From contig JALMLS010000042.1 in the NCBI GenBank assembly GCA_038496445.1, forward strand, positions 1 to 64,000: a stretch of DNA of 64,000 nucleotides, in the 5' to 3' direction. Shown here in pieces: positions 47,182-59,020 of the stretch. Within the stretch, counting starts at the first letter, position 1, and each line of letters begins with the position of its first letter. The translations under genes and the position numbers were made by a program. The notes beneath the pieces are model-generated. The model was given only the letters and a program-made list of their open reading frames with translations, ran no database searches and was not told where the DNA came from. This DNA comes from Trichosphaerium sp. ATCC 40318. Its lineage: Eukaryota > Discosea > Flabellinia > Trichosidae.

Positions 47182-50100
47182 ATGACAGACGACGCAACAC
47201 CTCTTCTTTCGTTTGTACAAGATAAACCACGTACTCTAAAGAACGCCAAAATAGTTGAGAGGGTCGTTAAGCAGACATGTAATTCAAAAGACAGCCCAGA
47301 ACTCAAAGTCATCAAGAGTGTCTCAATAACAGCTTGGTATGGTTTTTTCCATTGTCACGTTTTTGAAACCAAAATGTTGACTACTTTTCTAGGTTGGGAT
47401 CAGATTCGAGATTACTTGCTTGTTGTATTTTTTTTAGTTTAACATACTCTCTTCTTTGTCTTGCTATGCCTTCATTATTGACAAATATCATTGACCTAAT
47501 TTTAAAAGACCCAACATCTCCAAAGCTGAAGGTACGCACGTGGCAGAGTTCTCTTTTTTTTTGAAATTAAAATATCTTTATTTACGCTTCTTGCCACTTA
47601 CTCGAACTTCATTTTATACTTTTTAAGTGAAGCTACTTGTGATTGCGGTATATTTATTAATACTGATTTTAGTGGATCATTGGGTATTGGTTTGGTGTTA
47701 TAATGCTAAGAAGGTTAAACAGAATGTTATGCGATAGCATAAAAATGTACTTGGCAACTCAAGTTGAAGATTCCTGGCGTTATTGTGGATTACAGCGTTT
47801 TTACAAACTCCCAATTGATTGGCATGATAACACCAATGCAGGTACTAAGAGCCTCCGTTGTTAAATCAAAGAAAAAACACAGAACGCTCCCAAACTTAAA
47901 TGCTTTTTAGGTGAAATAGGTGCTAAAATGGAGAAAGGCGCAGCAAATATCTGGGTGCTAATACACGAAATGTTTGGACAATATTTATTATTAGAACTAT
48001 TACCTTTCCTTATGGCATTATCCTCAGCGATTATGATAGCTCCTTGGTGGCTTTTTGTACCAACAATAGGCATCAACTTTTTTTTTGGATACTTTTGGTA
48101 TGGTGCCCGAAAGAAGCTTCATACTCTGCAACACCATTACTACAAAGGAGCAAATCAAACACTATATGATGGTGTATCTAATATTCGATCTGTTAAATCA
48201 TTCGGAAGAGGTACAAAACAGCATCAAAACAAGCAATTTTTATCTTGATTTTTTCTTACTTTTTTAATCTCAGGTACTGCTGAAGTTTTTCGCTATGTTC
48301 AACGGTGGCATGGTTATCATTTAACAGAATACAAAGAAGACTCTTTAATGTACAATAGAAACGGATACCAAAAACTTGTAGAGGCAGCAACTAAAGCTGT
48401 CGTAATTCTTTACGGTGTATCACAGATAAACAATGGAAACATGACTGTTGGTACTTTGTTGCTATTGATAAGATACCAAGACATGACTCTTAACCCTTTA
48501 AGTACGTACTAATAGAGGAACCCCTTTTGATTCAGCGCTTTTAACAAGCACTTTTGTAATATTTTAAGTCATTTATTTGTCTGCACGTGTTTGCAATAGC
48601 TTCGTAGTTTTGAGAACATTCAAGCTCACTTTTCTGATTATTTTTAAACCAACCTTTGTTTTAGATAAGTTCGCTGGTGGTTACAGTCGAATGATAAGAA
48701 GTATTAATAAGATAACACATTTATACGATATTATTGCTACAGAAGACACTCTCAAGGATGCCAAAAACGCAAAAGATCTTCCAGAGTTAAACGAAGAAGT
48801 AGAACTTAGAGATGTTTCTTTCACTTACAATAAAATGAAAGGCTCAACACCAGCGATTCAACGTGTACGTATACTCACGCATATAAAGGTAAATAATAAA
48901 TTTAATATATTTATAGATTTCATTTACTATCAAAGCGGGAACAACAACAGCTCTTGTTGGTACGTACTTTTTGTAACACTTTCTGCAACCGAAAAACATA
49001 AAACACAAAATCCCGAAAAAACAAGACGCACTTTTTTCCATAAAAGGCAAAATCTGAAAAGCATGATGGAAGTGCTTTTTCTCGCCACATCACCTATAAA
49101 TATTCCACATAATCTTCCTTCGTGGAGGACCAGGGTGCTATAGCCCACGCCCGGCGACTGACTCAATTTGTTGATGGTGGTGAAAAAGCACTTCCATTTT
49201 ACTCCCAGATTTTCCCCATACTTGACCAACCAATCAACTTCACGTGTCTTCTTTAGCATGAAACACCCTTTTAGAGGATTATGTACTAACAATAACTATT
49301 TAGGTCATTCTGGTTCTGGAAAGACTACTCTAGCTAATCTCTTGCTCCGATTTTATGATCCTCAAGAAGGATCTATACTATGGGACGGAATTAATCTAAA
49401 AGGAGCCAAAAGGAATTCTCTGAGACGAAAGGTTGCTATTGTGATGCAAGATAGTAGTCTATTTGATAGATCTATCGCGGACAACATCGCATACGGCAAA
49501 CCAGAAGCAACAATGGAAGAAATCATTACAGCTGCAAAACGGTATTAATTTCTTTACAGTTCTTGGTTTCTCAGTTACTAAACTCCTTTCATCTCAGTGC
49601 TAATGCTCATGATTTTATTATAAAAGCGCCTAAGGGATACCAATCGTTAATTGGAGAACGTGGCATCAAGTTGTCAGGTACAGATAGTTTTTGTTGTTTT
49701 TGTGGTTTTGATACTCTTTTCTTCTTCACTCATTGTCTTGATAAGGTGGACAAAGACAGCGTGTTGCTATCGCTAGAGCGTTAGTTCTGAAACCTTCCTT
49801 ACTAATACTTGATGAAAGCACAAGTTCTCTTGATAGTATCTCTGAAAAGGCTATTCAAGACTCAATACAACAACTCCATCATAATGTAACACAAGTAATA
49901 ATTGCACACCGGTACATCTCACGTGTTTCTAGTAAGATGACATATCACCTGATCCTAAAAATCTTATAGGCTTTCAACAGTGCTCCATGCAGATCAAATA
50001 GTTGTTCTAGAGGAGGGACAAGTAATAGGAAAAGGAACACATAAAGTAAGTCGCTCAAAGATATTAAAAAAAAAATTGAACCAAATACTAAAATTATTAC

Positions 50101-50187
50101 TAGGAGTTACTCAGAACAACACCTGCCTATTCGAATCTTGTAGAAACGCAATTTGCTGTAAGAGATGAAGAAGCTGTAAATAAATAA
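47182..50187 (+). CDS. ABC half-transporter (ABCB/TAP-like)
   Basis: ATG 47182, TAA 50185-50187; about 13 exons. Six-span half-domain (first spans [20 protein letters not shown] and [15 protein letters not shown], others [18 protein letters not shown]), then a nucleotide-binding domain with Walker [11 protein letters not shown]-loop [12 protein letters not shown], signature [12 protein letters not shown], Walker B LLILDEST and H-loop AHRLST. All catalytic residues are present, so it is expected to hydrolyse ATP as a homodimer or with a partner. The Walker A motif is interrupted by an intron of about 345 nt that contains a foldback repeat, and another intron splits the signature Gly pair. The C-terminal tail reads RDEEAVNK. 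Confidence 0.9.
49066..49197. repeat. foldback repeat inside an ABC gene intron
   Basis: Arms at 49066-49081 and 49182-49197 are perfect 16-bp inverted copies (TGGAAGTGCTTTTTC core). They sit in the roughly 345-nt intron (about 48961-49304) that interrupts Walker A; most introns here are 40-110 nt, so the extra length may be a small inserted element. No target duplication was identified. Confidence 0.65.
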
Positions 50188-50381
50188 ACAATCATCCTTA
50201 TCCTTGAAGGACAGTGACATCCAACAGGTTTCAAAAGAAATCTAAAACAACAAAAATACTCATCTGCAGGAATAACAGTTAAAAGTGATAAAAAGTGGTG
50301 ATCGCATCACGTTGTTATCAGTAATGCCTTATTATTGCTTTGATTTCAAAGCGCTAACAGGTATGTAACGAAGAATTTAAA

Positions 50382-50464
50382 CGAGTGAGAGTCGGGAATC
50401 TTACCACTAGACCACCGGGGATTTTTTATAATTCTCCCCAGGCAGGAATCGAACCTACGTCTCC
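50382..50464 (-). tRNA. permuted tRNA-Glu (CTC)
   Basis: On the minus strand the 3' half (50464-50434) comes first and the 5' half (50421-50382) second, 12 bases apart. The 3' half has GG, AGAC variable bases, T-arm GTAGG / TTCGATT / CCTGC, then CTGGGGA and a discriminator G. The 5' half has TCCCCGG, TG, D-arm GTCT / AGTGGTA / AGAT, and anticodon arm CCCGA, loop CTCTCAC, TCG. Joining TCG to GG completes a 5-bp anticodon stem (CCCGA with TCGGG), and TCCCCGG pairs with CTGGGGA as a 7-bp acceptor stem. Every expected stem forms only in the permuted order. Anticodon CTC reads GAG codons (Glu), and the halves resemble canonical tRNA-Glu. The 3'-half T-arm holds an internal promoter B-box-like element (GGTTCGATTCC). 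Confidence 0.9.
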
Positions 50465-50705
50465 AACAAATTTTTTAGTTGTGATAACATGTTGACTATT
50501 TACTGCACCACATGATAGTTGATAGCGTAGACAAGAAATCACACAAAAAGTGTCTATCTCAATAAGTTTTTCGTTACAGTAATTGATACTAGATAGTAAA
50601 TTACGAAAAAATTAAGAAAATCAAAGAATCGTGCAATGAAATTGCTTGAAGAAAACTGGTGGCACAACAAGTAATTCTTGTTTATTGATAATTGCTACCC
50701 CTCTA

Positions 50706-51742
50706 CATTATTGTCGTGGCCAAATCACTGCAAAACCTCCAGTTGGCTCGCTAACAGAAGCTCCTGACTTCAATTCAATGCGACTTTTGCTACACTTATC
50801 GCCAAATCCAGATGAAACTCGAACCAGCTCGTTGTATAGCTTGTCTTTGTGTTGTACTACACGTGTTAATTCTCTTTGCTTACTTTTTAAGGAGCTTTCA
50901 GTTGTAGTTATCTTATTTTTAGAGCAGGTATGTGAATTAACAACGAGCGCAATTAATTTCTCATGAGTAGCAGCTGTACGTTTCGATTCATGCCTTGCCA
51001 ACTGATTTTTTAAATAATAAAGTGTCTTAAGTGATCAAAGTCGATGACTTAATTTGTGGTTAATAAAGGTACATACTATGTTTATCAAGTCCTACCATAG
51101 AAGCAACACAGGCTGATACCCCAGATCAATATAGCCTATCAGGATAAACGACCAGAAACTCCAAATCAACAATTCACTTTAAAGCAGTTCATCCACTTCG
51201 GGATTATCTACAATTCCTTTCCTCCAGAATATGTTGTAATTCATTTGCTTCTAGGTGATTGTACTATTTTCATTGGCTGCCAGGGCTGCTAGACTTATAT
51301 GCGCTGACATGAAGACAGCAATAAGAACCACGAAAACGATACGAAAAATGGATTAAAGCCAACTGTTACAATATGCATTGGAGGCTGTGGAGGTTGTAAA
51401 ATCTTAAACATAAGGCTATTAAAACACGCCTAAATTCACATTAACATCAATGCGTATATATTGGACTATGTCAAATCTCACAGCCATATAAGAACAAACT
51501 TTCAAATGGATTTCGACAAGTTGCAAAATGAAAACAAAAACAACTGTTTCTACCAGGCTATAATATTCTTTGTGTGTACCACATGTGCTCTTTTGAACAT
51601 TCAGTTTTAATCGCAAAACCCTAGCTTGGTTTTGGTGCTGTTTTATTGTATGACACAACGATGCGCTACCAATGATTCTTCTTTGTTTTTTTTCCATTGT
51701 CGTACTTTTTGACTTTTTGACAAACAGTCTTAGGGATAACAT
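50706..51742 (-). CDS. partial unknown gene
   Basis: A likely last exon (about 51000-50708) reads from an acceptor ending AAATCAG into ARHESKRTAATHEKL and SKQRELTRVVQHKDKLYNE and ends FAVIWPRQ with TAA near 50708. Its mix of charged residues suggests coiled coil. Upstream, a frame starting ATG at 51742 (MLSLRLFVKKSKS) may be the first exon, but I could not join the two reliably; 51000-51420 has no clear exon. No family recognised. Confidence 0.35.
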
Positions 51743-52416
51743 TATTAAACACTACTAAAGCTACATCAGTTTCTACTCCACAAAATTGCTAGTGAGAAGT
51801 AGGTGATAGAGTTGTTGGCTCTATGAGAATAAAATGAGAACACTACTTTTCCAAGAAATGCAACAAAGAGCAACATCTTCTGGGCTTTGATATTTATGAG
51901 TAGTAGTGTGAGCTATTAGCTACAGTATAATCCAAACTATGCAAATGGCACGTTTCTTTGTCACCAAAGATACAGCCTGTTGTTAAAATAATATTATTAT
52001 GTGTAAGCTTTGTTGTTTTTTTTATCTTAATAGCCGCTATGATAGGCTTTTCGCATTACTACGCACCCAACTAACATAGGCTACAATACATTTTGGGACT
52101 CTTCATGGCGATTTCTAACGTTTTGCTAAAGTCAACGTGCACAATTTCGCGAAACGAATTGAGTTCAGAGAATGCCGTTAACGCCCTCAACGATTAACCG
52201 CGGAAGCAACAATTATAGAACGTGCAAATATCTTTGTGCATTGCTAGAATGTCAAAATGACTACGTCTGTAGGTTAAACTTTAGATGTAGCTTTCTTTGC
52301 TACCATTTGCCCAAACTTTTGTAAAAACATTCGCCTTCACTATCTAACACCGGCTGCACAAATACAACATTGTTACAGGAATGCTTAATTTAGTATTTTT
52401 TTCATATTTTCAGAAT
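51743..52416. other. gap without a supported gene
   Basis: AT-rich DNA between two minus-strand genes; no conserved motif, tRNA or repeat seen. Confidence 0.4.
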
Positions 52417-53641
52417 CTACATTTTTTTCACGCACACCTCCTTTATACGTTCTGCCAGTATTATAGAAACACGATCATAGAATTCAGTAGTTGCATGAAT
52501 ACCATCTACAGTATTTTCATACTGCGATAACTTATAAAAATCGAAAAAGATGTCTACCATTTTCTGGAAATTTTTCGTAATAATATCGTTGTATTGTTTT
52601 GTCTCTTTCAATGTAATATATCTTTCCTTTAACTCATTTCCACTCTTTGATGATTCTGTATGAATAATTGTTGATACTACAATACAAGATGACCTATTAT
52701 TATTAATAAGAATCTTCTATTAATAGAAAGCGAAGCAAAAACGCAGTTTTTTGGTCAGTGCAACAGAAAATAGCTTACTCGCAGTTTCTAGTTTTTATAA
52801 CATTGGATAACCTCTCTACATCATGCCCGTATTTGAGACTATGATGAACATGAAGCATATCCCTATATAGACATGAGAAAATGTGAAACAGAAGCGAAAA
52901 TAAAGACAAATGTTATTAAAATTTTAAAGTCTAAAAATAAGGTACCAAAGGCCTCCTGGCATTACAAAAATAACTTGAGGTGTATCATCACAATTTGAAT
53001 GCCTTTAAAACTTAAGTTAAACTCATGGCCTCGTGTTGCAGGGAAGGGTTTTTTTTTATGTCTTTACCAAACTGACGCTGCCGATATGTTCTCTACTTAA
53101 CGCGTTAATAAAATGTTAAGCGTAAAAACAACCTTTCAAGTCCATCACGTGGTTTAAAAAAATCCAAAAATACATACGCGCTAAGAGCTTGTATTAGCAA
53201 CATACCTGCAAAGGGAAGCCATAAAAAACGAATATCTTTATCTTCTACAGTGTATTGATTGTCTTCGTGGTGTCCCATGTCGTAGATACGCTTTCCTAAG
53301 TTCAAATTACACAAAATTAAGAAACAAGGCAAAGCGCCACCGCTCACCAGTGAGGTCCTCGATAATCGCTCTAAATATATTCCGCGCCTATTCACGCAAC
53401 GTTAAGAGTAAAAGATAGCAACGTAGAGTAATTGAGTTAATTTATTCCGCCCTTCACGTGCCTGAGAGTCACCTATAAATGCGATAGATTTAAACCCTTC
53501 AAGTGTTTCTTTCAAATAAGAACGGTGTTTTGATACTAATACACGGACTGTACTGCCACTAGGGATTGAAATAAAGATTAAAAACGCCAAGAGAGATAAC
53601 CCCACTATCAAATATAAAATGCGACGGTGTTCAGGTGTCAT
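52417..53641 (-). CDS. CAS1/PC-esterase-like SGNH protein
   Basis: ATG 53641 (MTPEHRRILY), TAG 52419-52417; about 5-6 exons. A membrane anchor (LYLIVGLSLLAFLIFISI) is followed by KSIAFIGDSQA with the SGNH block-I GDS serine. After further exons comes VIFVMPGGLWDML and, late, NTVDGIHAT carrying the Asp-x-x-His of the catalytic triad. That order (TM, GDS, DxxH) is the PC-esterase/CAS1 layout seen in O-acetyltransferases of glycans such as CASD1. It would work in the Golgi. The splice at GDSQA shifts one residue depending on acceptor (53361-ish region), so residues around it are uncertain. The intron before VIFVMPGG is about 230 nt. Confidence 0.7.
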
Positions 53642-54675
53642 AGAAACCAAAGAATAACAAAATTACAATGTCTTTTTGGGTTTTTTTGTGTACAAATTAC
53701 GTTGTACTGCTTTTGAGTAAAGTCTTTATCTCTTCGCTGTTGCATTCTATACCTCATAGACAGTTTTTTTGTAGCACAAGGGGTGTAGCACTTTGTACGA
53801 CTGACCCAATTCGAAAAACACGTACTTCCTAGCCTGATAGTTCATGAGAAACAAAAGTCTGCGGACATGGTGGCTTTGGTAGGTACAAAACAGACCTTAG
53901 GCTTTCCGAACACCCCTGACAACATGCGCACAGGACAACAAGCACTTGCAGAAACAAAGGATCCGCTCCTGCTGCATCACATTTCCCGATTCACTTTTAG
54001 ACTTTCCAAATCACGAAAACAAGACCCGTAAAGTTGGTAGCGTGATACACCATTTCTAGCTGTTGACGTTAGTGATGTTGCTATGATAGGATATGTTACG
54101 GTACGACTCCAAGTCAAGAAATACGAATACATTGCGAAGTTGAACCATTTGACTGATTCTACAAAACCTTCCCGGTGCTCGTCTATGTTGTCTTAGCGCT
54201 TCAGTAACATGTGCAACCACTTTCAGCCAAGAACAAGCCTGAAAACAGCTTCTATATTGCCTATTTTGTATCACCACAAAACTGGCCACACATACGTTCA
54301 TCAATTTCGTTGTAAACAACTGTCCGCGTGTAGAGAATAATTCCGTTGTTCGAATTCTGAAAACCAAAATAGCAATCGATCAGGTCCAATTGCAAGGTTT
54401 ATGTGGTGTAGACGCCTACGCAGCAAGTATAGTCTTGAAAGCGTATTTAAGTTAGTCCGCCCTTTGTATTTAGAAAACAGTTCAACGCGTTCTATTCCTT
54501 TAAATTAACGTTAAAAACAGCAGACGTATAAAGAGAGAATACAACGAGTTGGTTTCTGGTTTTCAGAACTAGCTTGTTGTGGTTTATTTACAAAAATCTA
54601 CAATCGTTCGTCTAAAACGAACATATACAGTCTGTGGTATCAAAATAGAATACAAAATGTCAGAATACTAAAGTG
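53642..54675. other. 1-kb gap
   Basis: A minus-strand frame at 54367-54056 (103 codons, opening on a non-ATG codon) is gene-length but lacks known motifs. No other coding or RNA signal seen. It is left unassigned. Confidence 0.4.
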
Positions 54676-55215
54676 CTAAAGCTGCGTAAAAGCGGTAGGT
54701 CCAGTTCTCAATAGGACCTTTGGAGAAAACGCCTTACCAGGCGAGTGAACTATCGTATTTGCTCGATGAGCACATTGTTGTTGAGACAAAAGATTGTTGG
54801 TTGAGGTTGGTCTAGGTTGTACATGTCGTTGAGAGAGAGACACCAGCTTAGTTCTCGTTGTTGCGCTGCGTGCTAGAGCTTGATTGTTTTTAAAAGCACG
54901 TCGTTCCTTAGCGCGTCTGTTTTGAAACCATACTTGTACACGCCTCACTTCCATGCCTAGCTCGATCGCCAATTTTAGTTTTAGTTGTTTGCCTGGCAGT
55001 TTTTGAGAATTGTAAACTGCTTCAAGTCTTTGTAGTTGATGTTTATCTACGCGTAAACGGCTTTTCTTCTTGCTAATACGACAATCTTCAAATGTGATCG
55101 TTGCATACTTTTGAGGCTTTCTTACACCTCGAAAAACAGAAGATTGCTCAGACTGACCTACAAACCTCATTCGTGATCTAGGTGCTTGTATTTTGAAGGG
55201 TTGCGAAGTCTCCAC
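54676..55215 (-). CDS. homeodomain protein (main exon)
   Basis: An open exon of about 179 codons encodes a typical homeodomain around residues 50-107: SRLRVDKHQLQRLEAVYNSQ (helix 1), GKQLKLKLAIELGM (helix 2), RRVQVWFQNRRAKERR (recognition helix). WFQNRR is the diagnostic motif. The C-terminal part is S/T/Q-rich. The frame starts after an AACAG acceptor-like site rather than at an ATG, so the true 5' end probably lies in an upstream exon; candidate start MDIKHILCSDNRSF at about 55540 could not be joined in frame. An internal ATG (near 55170) would give 164 residues. Expected nuclear transcription factor. Confidence 0.85.
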   Translation of the reverse strand: METSQPFKIQAPRSRMRFVGQSEQSSVFRGVRKPQKYATITFEDCRISKKKSRLRVDKHQLQRLEAVYNSQKLPGKQLKLKLAIELGMEVRRVQVWFQNRRAKERRAFKNNQALARSATTRTKLVSLSQRHVQPRPTSTNNLLSQQQCAHRANTIVHSPGKAFSPKVLLRTGPTAFTQL

Positions 55216-56201
55216 TGTTGGCGGTTGATTGTAAATTTGTTTTAGCTTATTTGGGTACCTAGTAATAATAACGTTAGCGTCTATATAAGGTGCATATTGG
55301 TAGTTCTAATAGCGTATAAAAGAGAAAGCTTGCACAACTAGCGTAAAAAGTGCTAAATTGCACAGTTGTTCATCTAGTGTCCAGCGTGTAATTCCTTACG
55401 CCTAGAAGTATCGAACGTACGTTGTTCCGGACCCCGGATATGTTTTACAACCGTTCATCGTATCATTAGCGCTTGTTGTAGCATGACGTTGTGTAGTTGC
55501 TGCGTTGAAAGATCTATTGTCTGAGCAAAGGATGTGTTTAATGTCCATTTGTTGTTTGTATTGAAAAAACGAAAAGGAATAAAAAAAATCAATAACTTCC
55601 TTATTCGTTTCCTATTCCTTATCATAGTTTAAAGTACTACTATCATAGTTTGTATACTCCTAGTAGTATCAATAATGTATTTATAGAGTCAATACAAATG
55701 CAATTCATGTATAATTACAGAACGGGTCATCTAGAAAAACCCGTAATGATAATTTTAAACTCTTTTGGATATAATAAAACAAAAATATCTAGGACACTTA
55801 TTTATAAGACAACATTGTTGTATTACTAAAAAAGTAGATCACACTATCTTTACGCTATATCTCACGTCCTAATCAGGCAATAGTCATACACACAAAGTCT
55901 GAAACGCTCGTACAAGGGTCGCTAATGTCCAGAGAACGTATACTGATACTATAACTTAATCTACGTGTTTATTTAAATTAAAACCCGCAACTTTCGGCCG
56001 CGGTGATACCAGAATATTAAGTTACAACTTTTTCATGCGTTTCATGCGTCATTGAATATAATACGTATAGCTAGATCATGTTTATAACAGGTTCGGAAAA
56101 TACTCCATTTAAATAGGGCGTAGTGGCCGCTTTTTGTGAGTTGTTTTCACGACTTATTACTACCAACAAACTGACGCTGTTTTCTTTATCCGTAGGCCAA
56201 A
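55216..56201. other. gap with only repeats of short words
   Basis: Contains a duplicated ATCATAGTTT (about 55622-55660) and GTTTCATGCG repeats near 56034. It may include upstream exons of the homeodomain gene. Nothing else supported. Confidence 0.4.
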
Positions 56202-56745
56202 ATGATGAAAATTACACCAAGGGATATGACAATAGGTACTATTTATCATCTCTTTATTTTTGTAAAGTATTTTCAGTCAGTTGAAAACCGACGTGTTTTT
56301 CGTCTAAACAGAAGGCGCAGACGGCCTTGTAATCGTCTCTTTTTTGTTTGGTACGCTAGGTACAACATTGCAAGCACATTTTTGTGTCTTAGCAACATTA
56401 CTGGACAACAAGAATCCGCGTTGTACTAATGGTGATTTTGTCAACCCTCTGGGCGTTGTAGCTTCATCATCACAACTTTCTGTGTACCACTTGTTCTTCA
56501 TCAATAATCTTGGACTTGTTGAATACCTATCAGCCACATCACTGGCTCCCGTTAGACCAGTAACAAATGCTTTGGGAATGAATCCTAAACGATTTTTCAG
56601 CAACTCATTTTCACGACCAAGCAATCCAAAATTAGAAAAAAGGTATGGCGTCATTTGTTTCACTAACCTATTCGCCCATTTAGTGATACTTGGAGCCACT
56701 CAGTGTCAACCTCTGCTACAAGTGTCATCTTGTCTCCTTGGCTAA
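56202..56745 (+). CDS. small membrane protein, unknown
   Basis: ATG 56202 (MMKITPRDMTI), one intron of about 78 nt (donor GTACTA), then a long exon to TAG or an alternative splice near 56641. A clear membrane segment follows the splice (GLVIVSFLFGTLGTTLQA). The remainder is S/N-rich and weakly hydrophobic; the end is uncertain. No family recognised. Confidence 0.4.
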
Positions 56746-57191
56746 AACTAACCTCCTGAAGTGCCTTGTAAGAACCGAAAAAAAGTCTTTTTTGCTAGCG
56801 TCGGGTTTCTAAAATCCCGAATTTCTTCTAAAAAACTTGAAAATTGTACTTCAAGTTGCAGAAAACGAAGAGCCCGTTCTCACGTACTGCGTCATCCTTT
56901 TCTTTGTAATTATACAATGCAGTTAATATACATGCTGTACCGCTCTTTGTACGGTGGCTATTAGCAAATATTGTGGGTCCACCTTAAAAAAGAAGTTAGA
57001 AGAGAATAATTTCCCTTTTGAGAACAAAAGTTCTGAACAACTTTCTAGCTACTAAATCGTTTTTAAGGATACATTGTTTATGTGTTGTTTGAAAAGGAAA
57101 GGTAGGGTTTTGGGTAGCAGTCTTTTTTTTCTCAACAAAAAAATGCAAGAATTTCCGCGTTACTACTTCAAACTGCTTTTAATGTTCTTTA
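56746..57191. other. gap without a supported gene
   Basis: Low-complexity AT-rich sequence; short frames only. Confidence 0.4.
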
Positions 57192-59020
57192 TCAATTTGT
57201 ACCTCTAGGCTGAGAGCCTTGGCTTTCGCTACGTTTGTGCGCTCTTTTTTTCTTGCCTTTCGCCAGTTTTCTGCTTGCTGAGTGCAAAGATACCTCAGTA
57301 GACGAGGATTTCTTTGTTTTGTGATTCTTCTTTAATGAAAGTGAACTTTGATACTTCTTTTGATTAACACAATCATCTGGTACTTTCTCATAGCAAAACT
57401 TATGTGCTGCAAAGTTACACTCTTACTACGGGTAAGAGATATAGTGTAAAGAAGAAAGAAAATCGACAAACGTTTTTGGTTAAAATGTCATTTTTTTTTT
57501 TTTTCGAAATTGCCTTTTAGGGCACGTACGTTTGCATTTATAACCTACAAATAAGCGTTACTACCACTGAATTTTTTTTCTTAACGATTTGGGTAATTTA
57601 TGACAAAAAAGAAAAAAATCGATTATTATCACACTGCGTGCCTTGTTTATTTGTAACTCCCCATATAAATGATGTACATAAGTTACACCATCTAGGTTGC
57701 TTGAAATACACGAGTCTAATTGAGTTTAAGCTTCCAAAAACAAAAAAAAAGGAAAAACTGATACTCCGAATTTTGTTATGACGCGTACGCAAAATTATGT
57801 GCACTACGAGGTTGTATTGTATCTGCAGCATATATAATACACTTCTCTAATGACTGTACCCATAGCTCAGCTTCGGATAAATTATCTGCAGGAATGTTAT
57901 TACGAATAAAAAGTTAACATGAATAAACCAAAAAGAAAGTTCGAAAGAGATTTGACTGTGGTTTCCCTCGCACGTTTTTTTTGTTTAGCTAACACATAAA
58001 TTATTTTCATAAAACTAAAAGGGAGAAGGAAGGATCGTACAAGAATTTTCTTAAAGCCTTTAATTACTTAATAATTCCAAAAGAAGAAATATGAAATACG
58101 TTTTAAGCAAACATCAAAATACAAGCTGCATGGTACTCCTGAGGTTGTTCAATGTTGTAAACACGATATAAACAACCACATTGTTAGTTTGACGCAACTT
58201 GTACCCAGACCAAAGACGCTGAGTGCGTTTAAAAGATTTCGTATGTTTTTTTGCTGTATGCCGTTTTTGAGGTTAAAAAGCGAATAAACAAGCGCACGTA
58301 CGACCATAGAGTGATATTGAAGAGAATTTACCACTTGGATGACGCATAAACACTATAAAGTTGTTTATTTGCTTTCCTGGCTTTATATAGCGGAAATATT
58401 GCGTCTGGAACGTTGCTACAAGTTTCTTTGTTGTGTCAATTGTTGTTTTCTCTTTCGCCTTGTCTTTTTCTTTCTAGTACTTTGCGTCAGTATTAACTGT
58501 CAAGGCTGTTGTTTGTGTCAAATAAAATCGTTACGGCACCAAAACCGACGCCTGTTAGCACTTCTATTTAAACCAAACCAACACTGTACGGTGTTTACGA
58601 GAGTACTAGCTACGAATAGTGTATAAAGCACAAATTTGCGTACCTTCTCGCTGTAGAAAGCGAACGTTGACTGCGTCAACGTAAAGTAGTAAGGGCGTAT
58701 AGTGACGTGAGTTCTAGATTTACTAATCTTAGTCTCTTCTAACTCTAGTACTCCCTCTTTGATTACTTGTTCAAGGGACGTCATTATACCAGCACGAAGA
58801 CTATTATCTTCGAATACATTCACAATTTGCCTGTTGAGGCGTACGTTAGTTCGCTATGATCATAGAGCGTGCTGTGTACTATCTGTACAAATTTTTTTTT
58901 TTGGATTAATTTGTGCGGTCTTGTAACGTCATGATATTTACATCTATCTTCACTCCACGCGTTCTGCAGCGTCGCTAGTTGTGGATTTAAATAATTGAGA
59001 GCGTTTAATACAAAAAGCAA
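57192..59020 (-). CDS. PH and C1 domain protein (5' end unresolved)
   Basis: Stop TGA 57194-57192; about 8 exons traced. An upstream exon (59020-58820; ALNYLNPQLATLQNAWSE) is probably part of a helical N-terminal domain. The PH domain runs KEGVLELEE, RPYYFTLTQ, then FQTQYFRYIKPGK, HPSGKFSSISLY, GYKLRQTNNEYHAAY and ends SEAELWVQSLEKC. The C1 zinc domain follows: HNF, WCNLCTSFIWG, then CKQCNFAAHKFC and PDDC, with all eight ligands (H, six C, H/C order of diacylglycerol-binding C1). The tail is K/S-rich (KKNHKTKKSSS, KGKKKRAHKRSES). It should bind membranes through phosphoinositides and possibly diacylglycerol. Intron 57641-57545 is GC-AG. The very first exon could not be fixed. Confidence 0.75.

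Noticed and set aside
50382-50464. Conventional tRNA on either strand
   Set aside because: No linear reading forms an acceptor stem; the stems only pair in the permuted order.
54056-54367. 103-codon minus-strand frame
   Set aside because: Opens on a non-ATG codon and shows no known motif; could be an unassigned exon, so I did not call it a gene.
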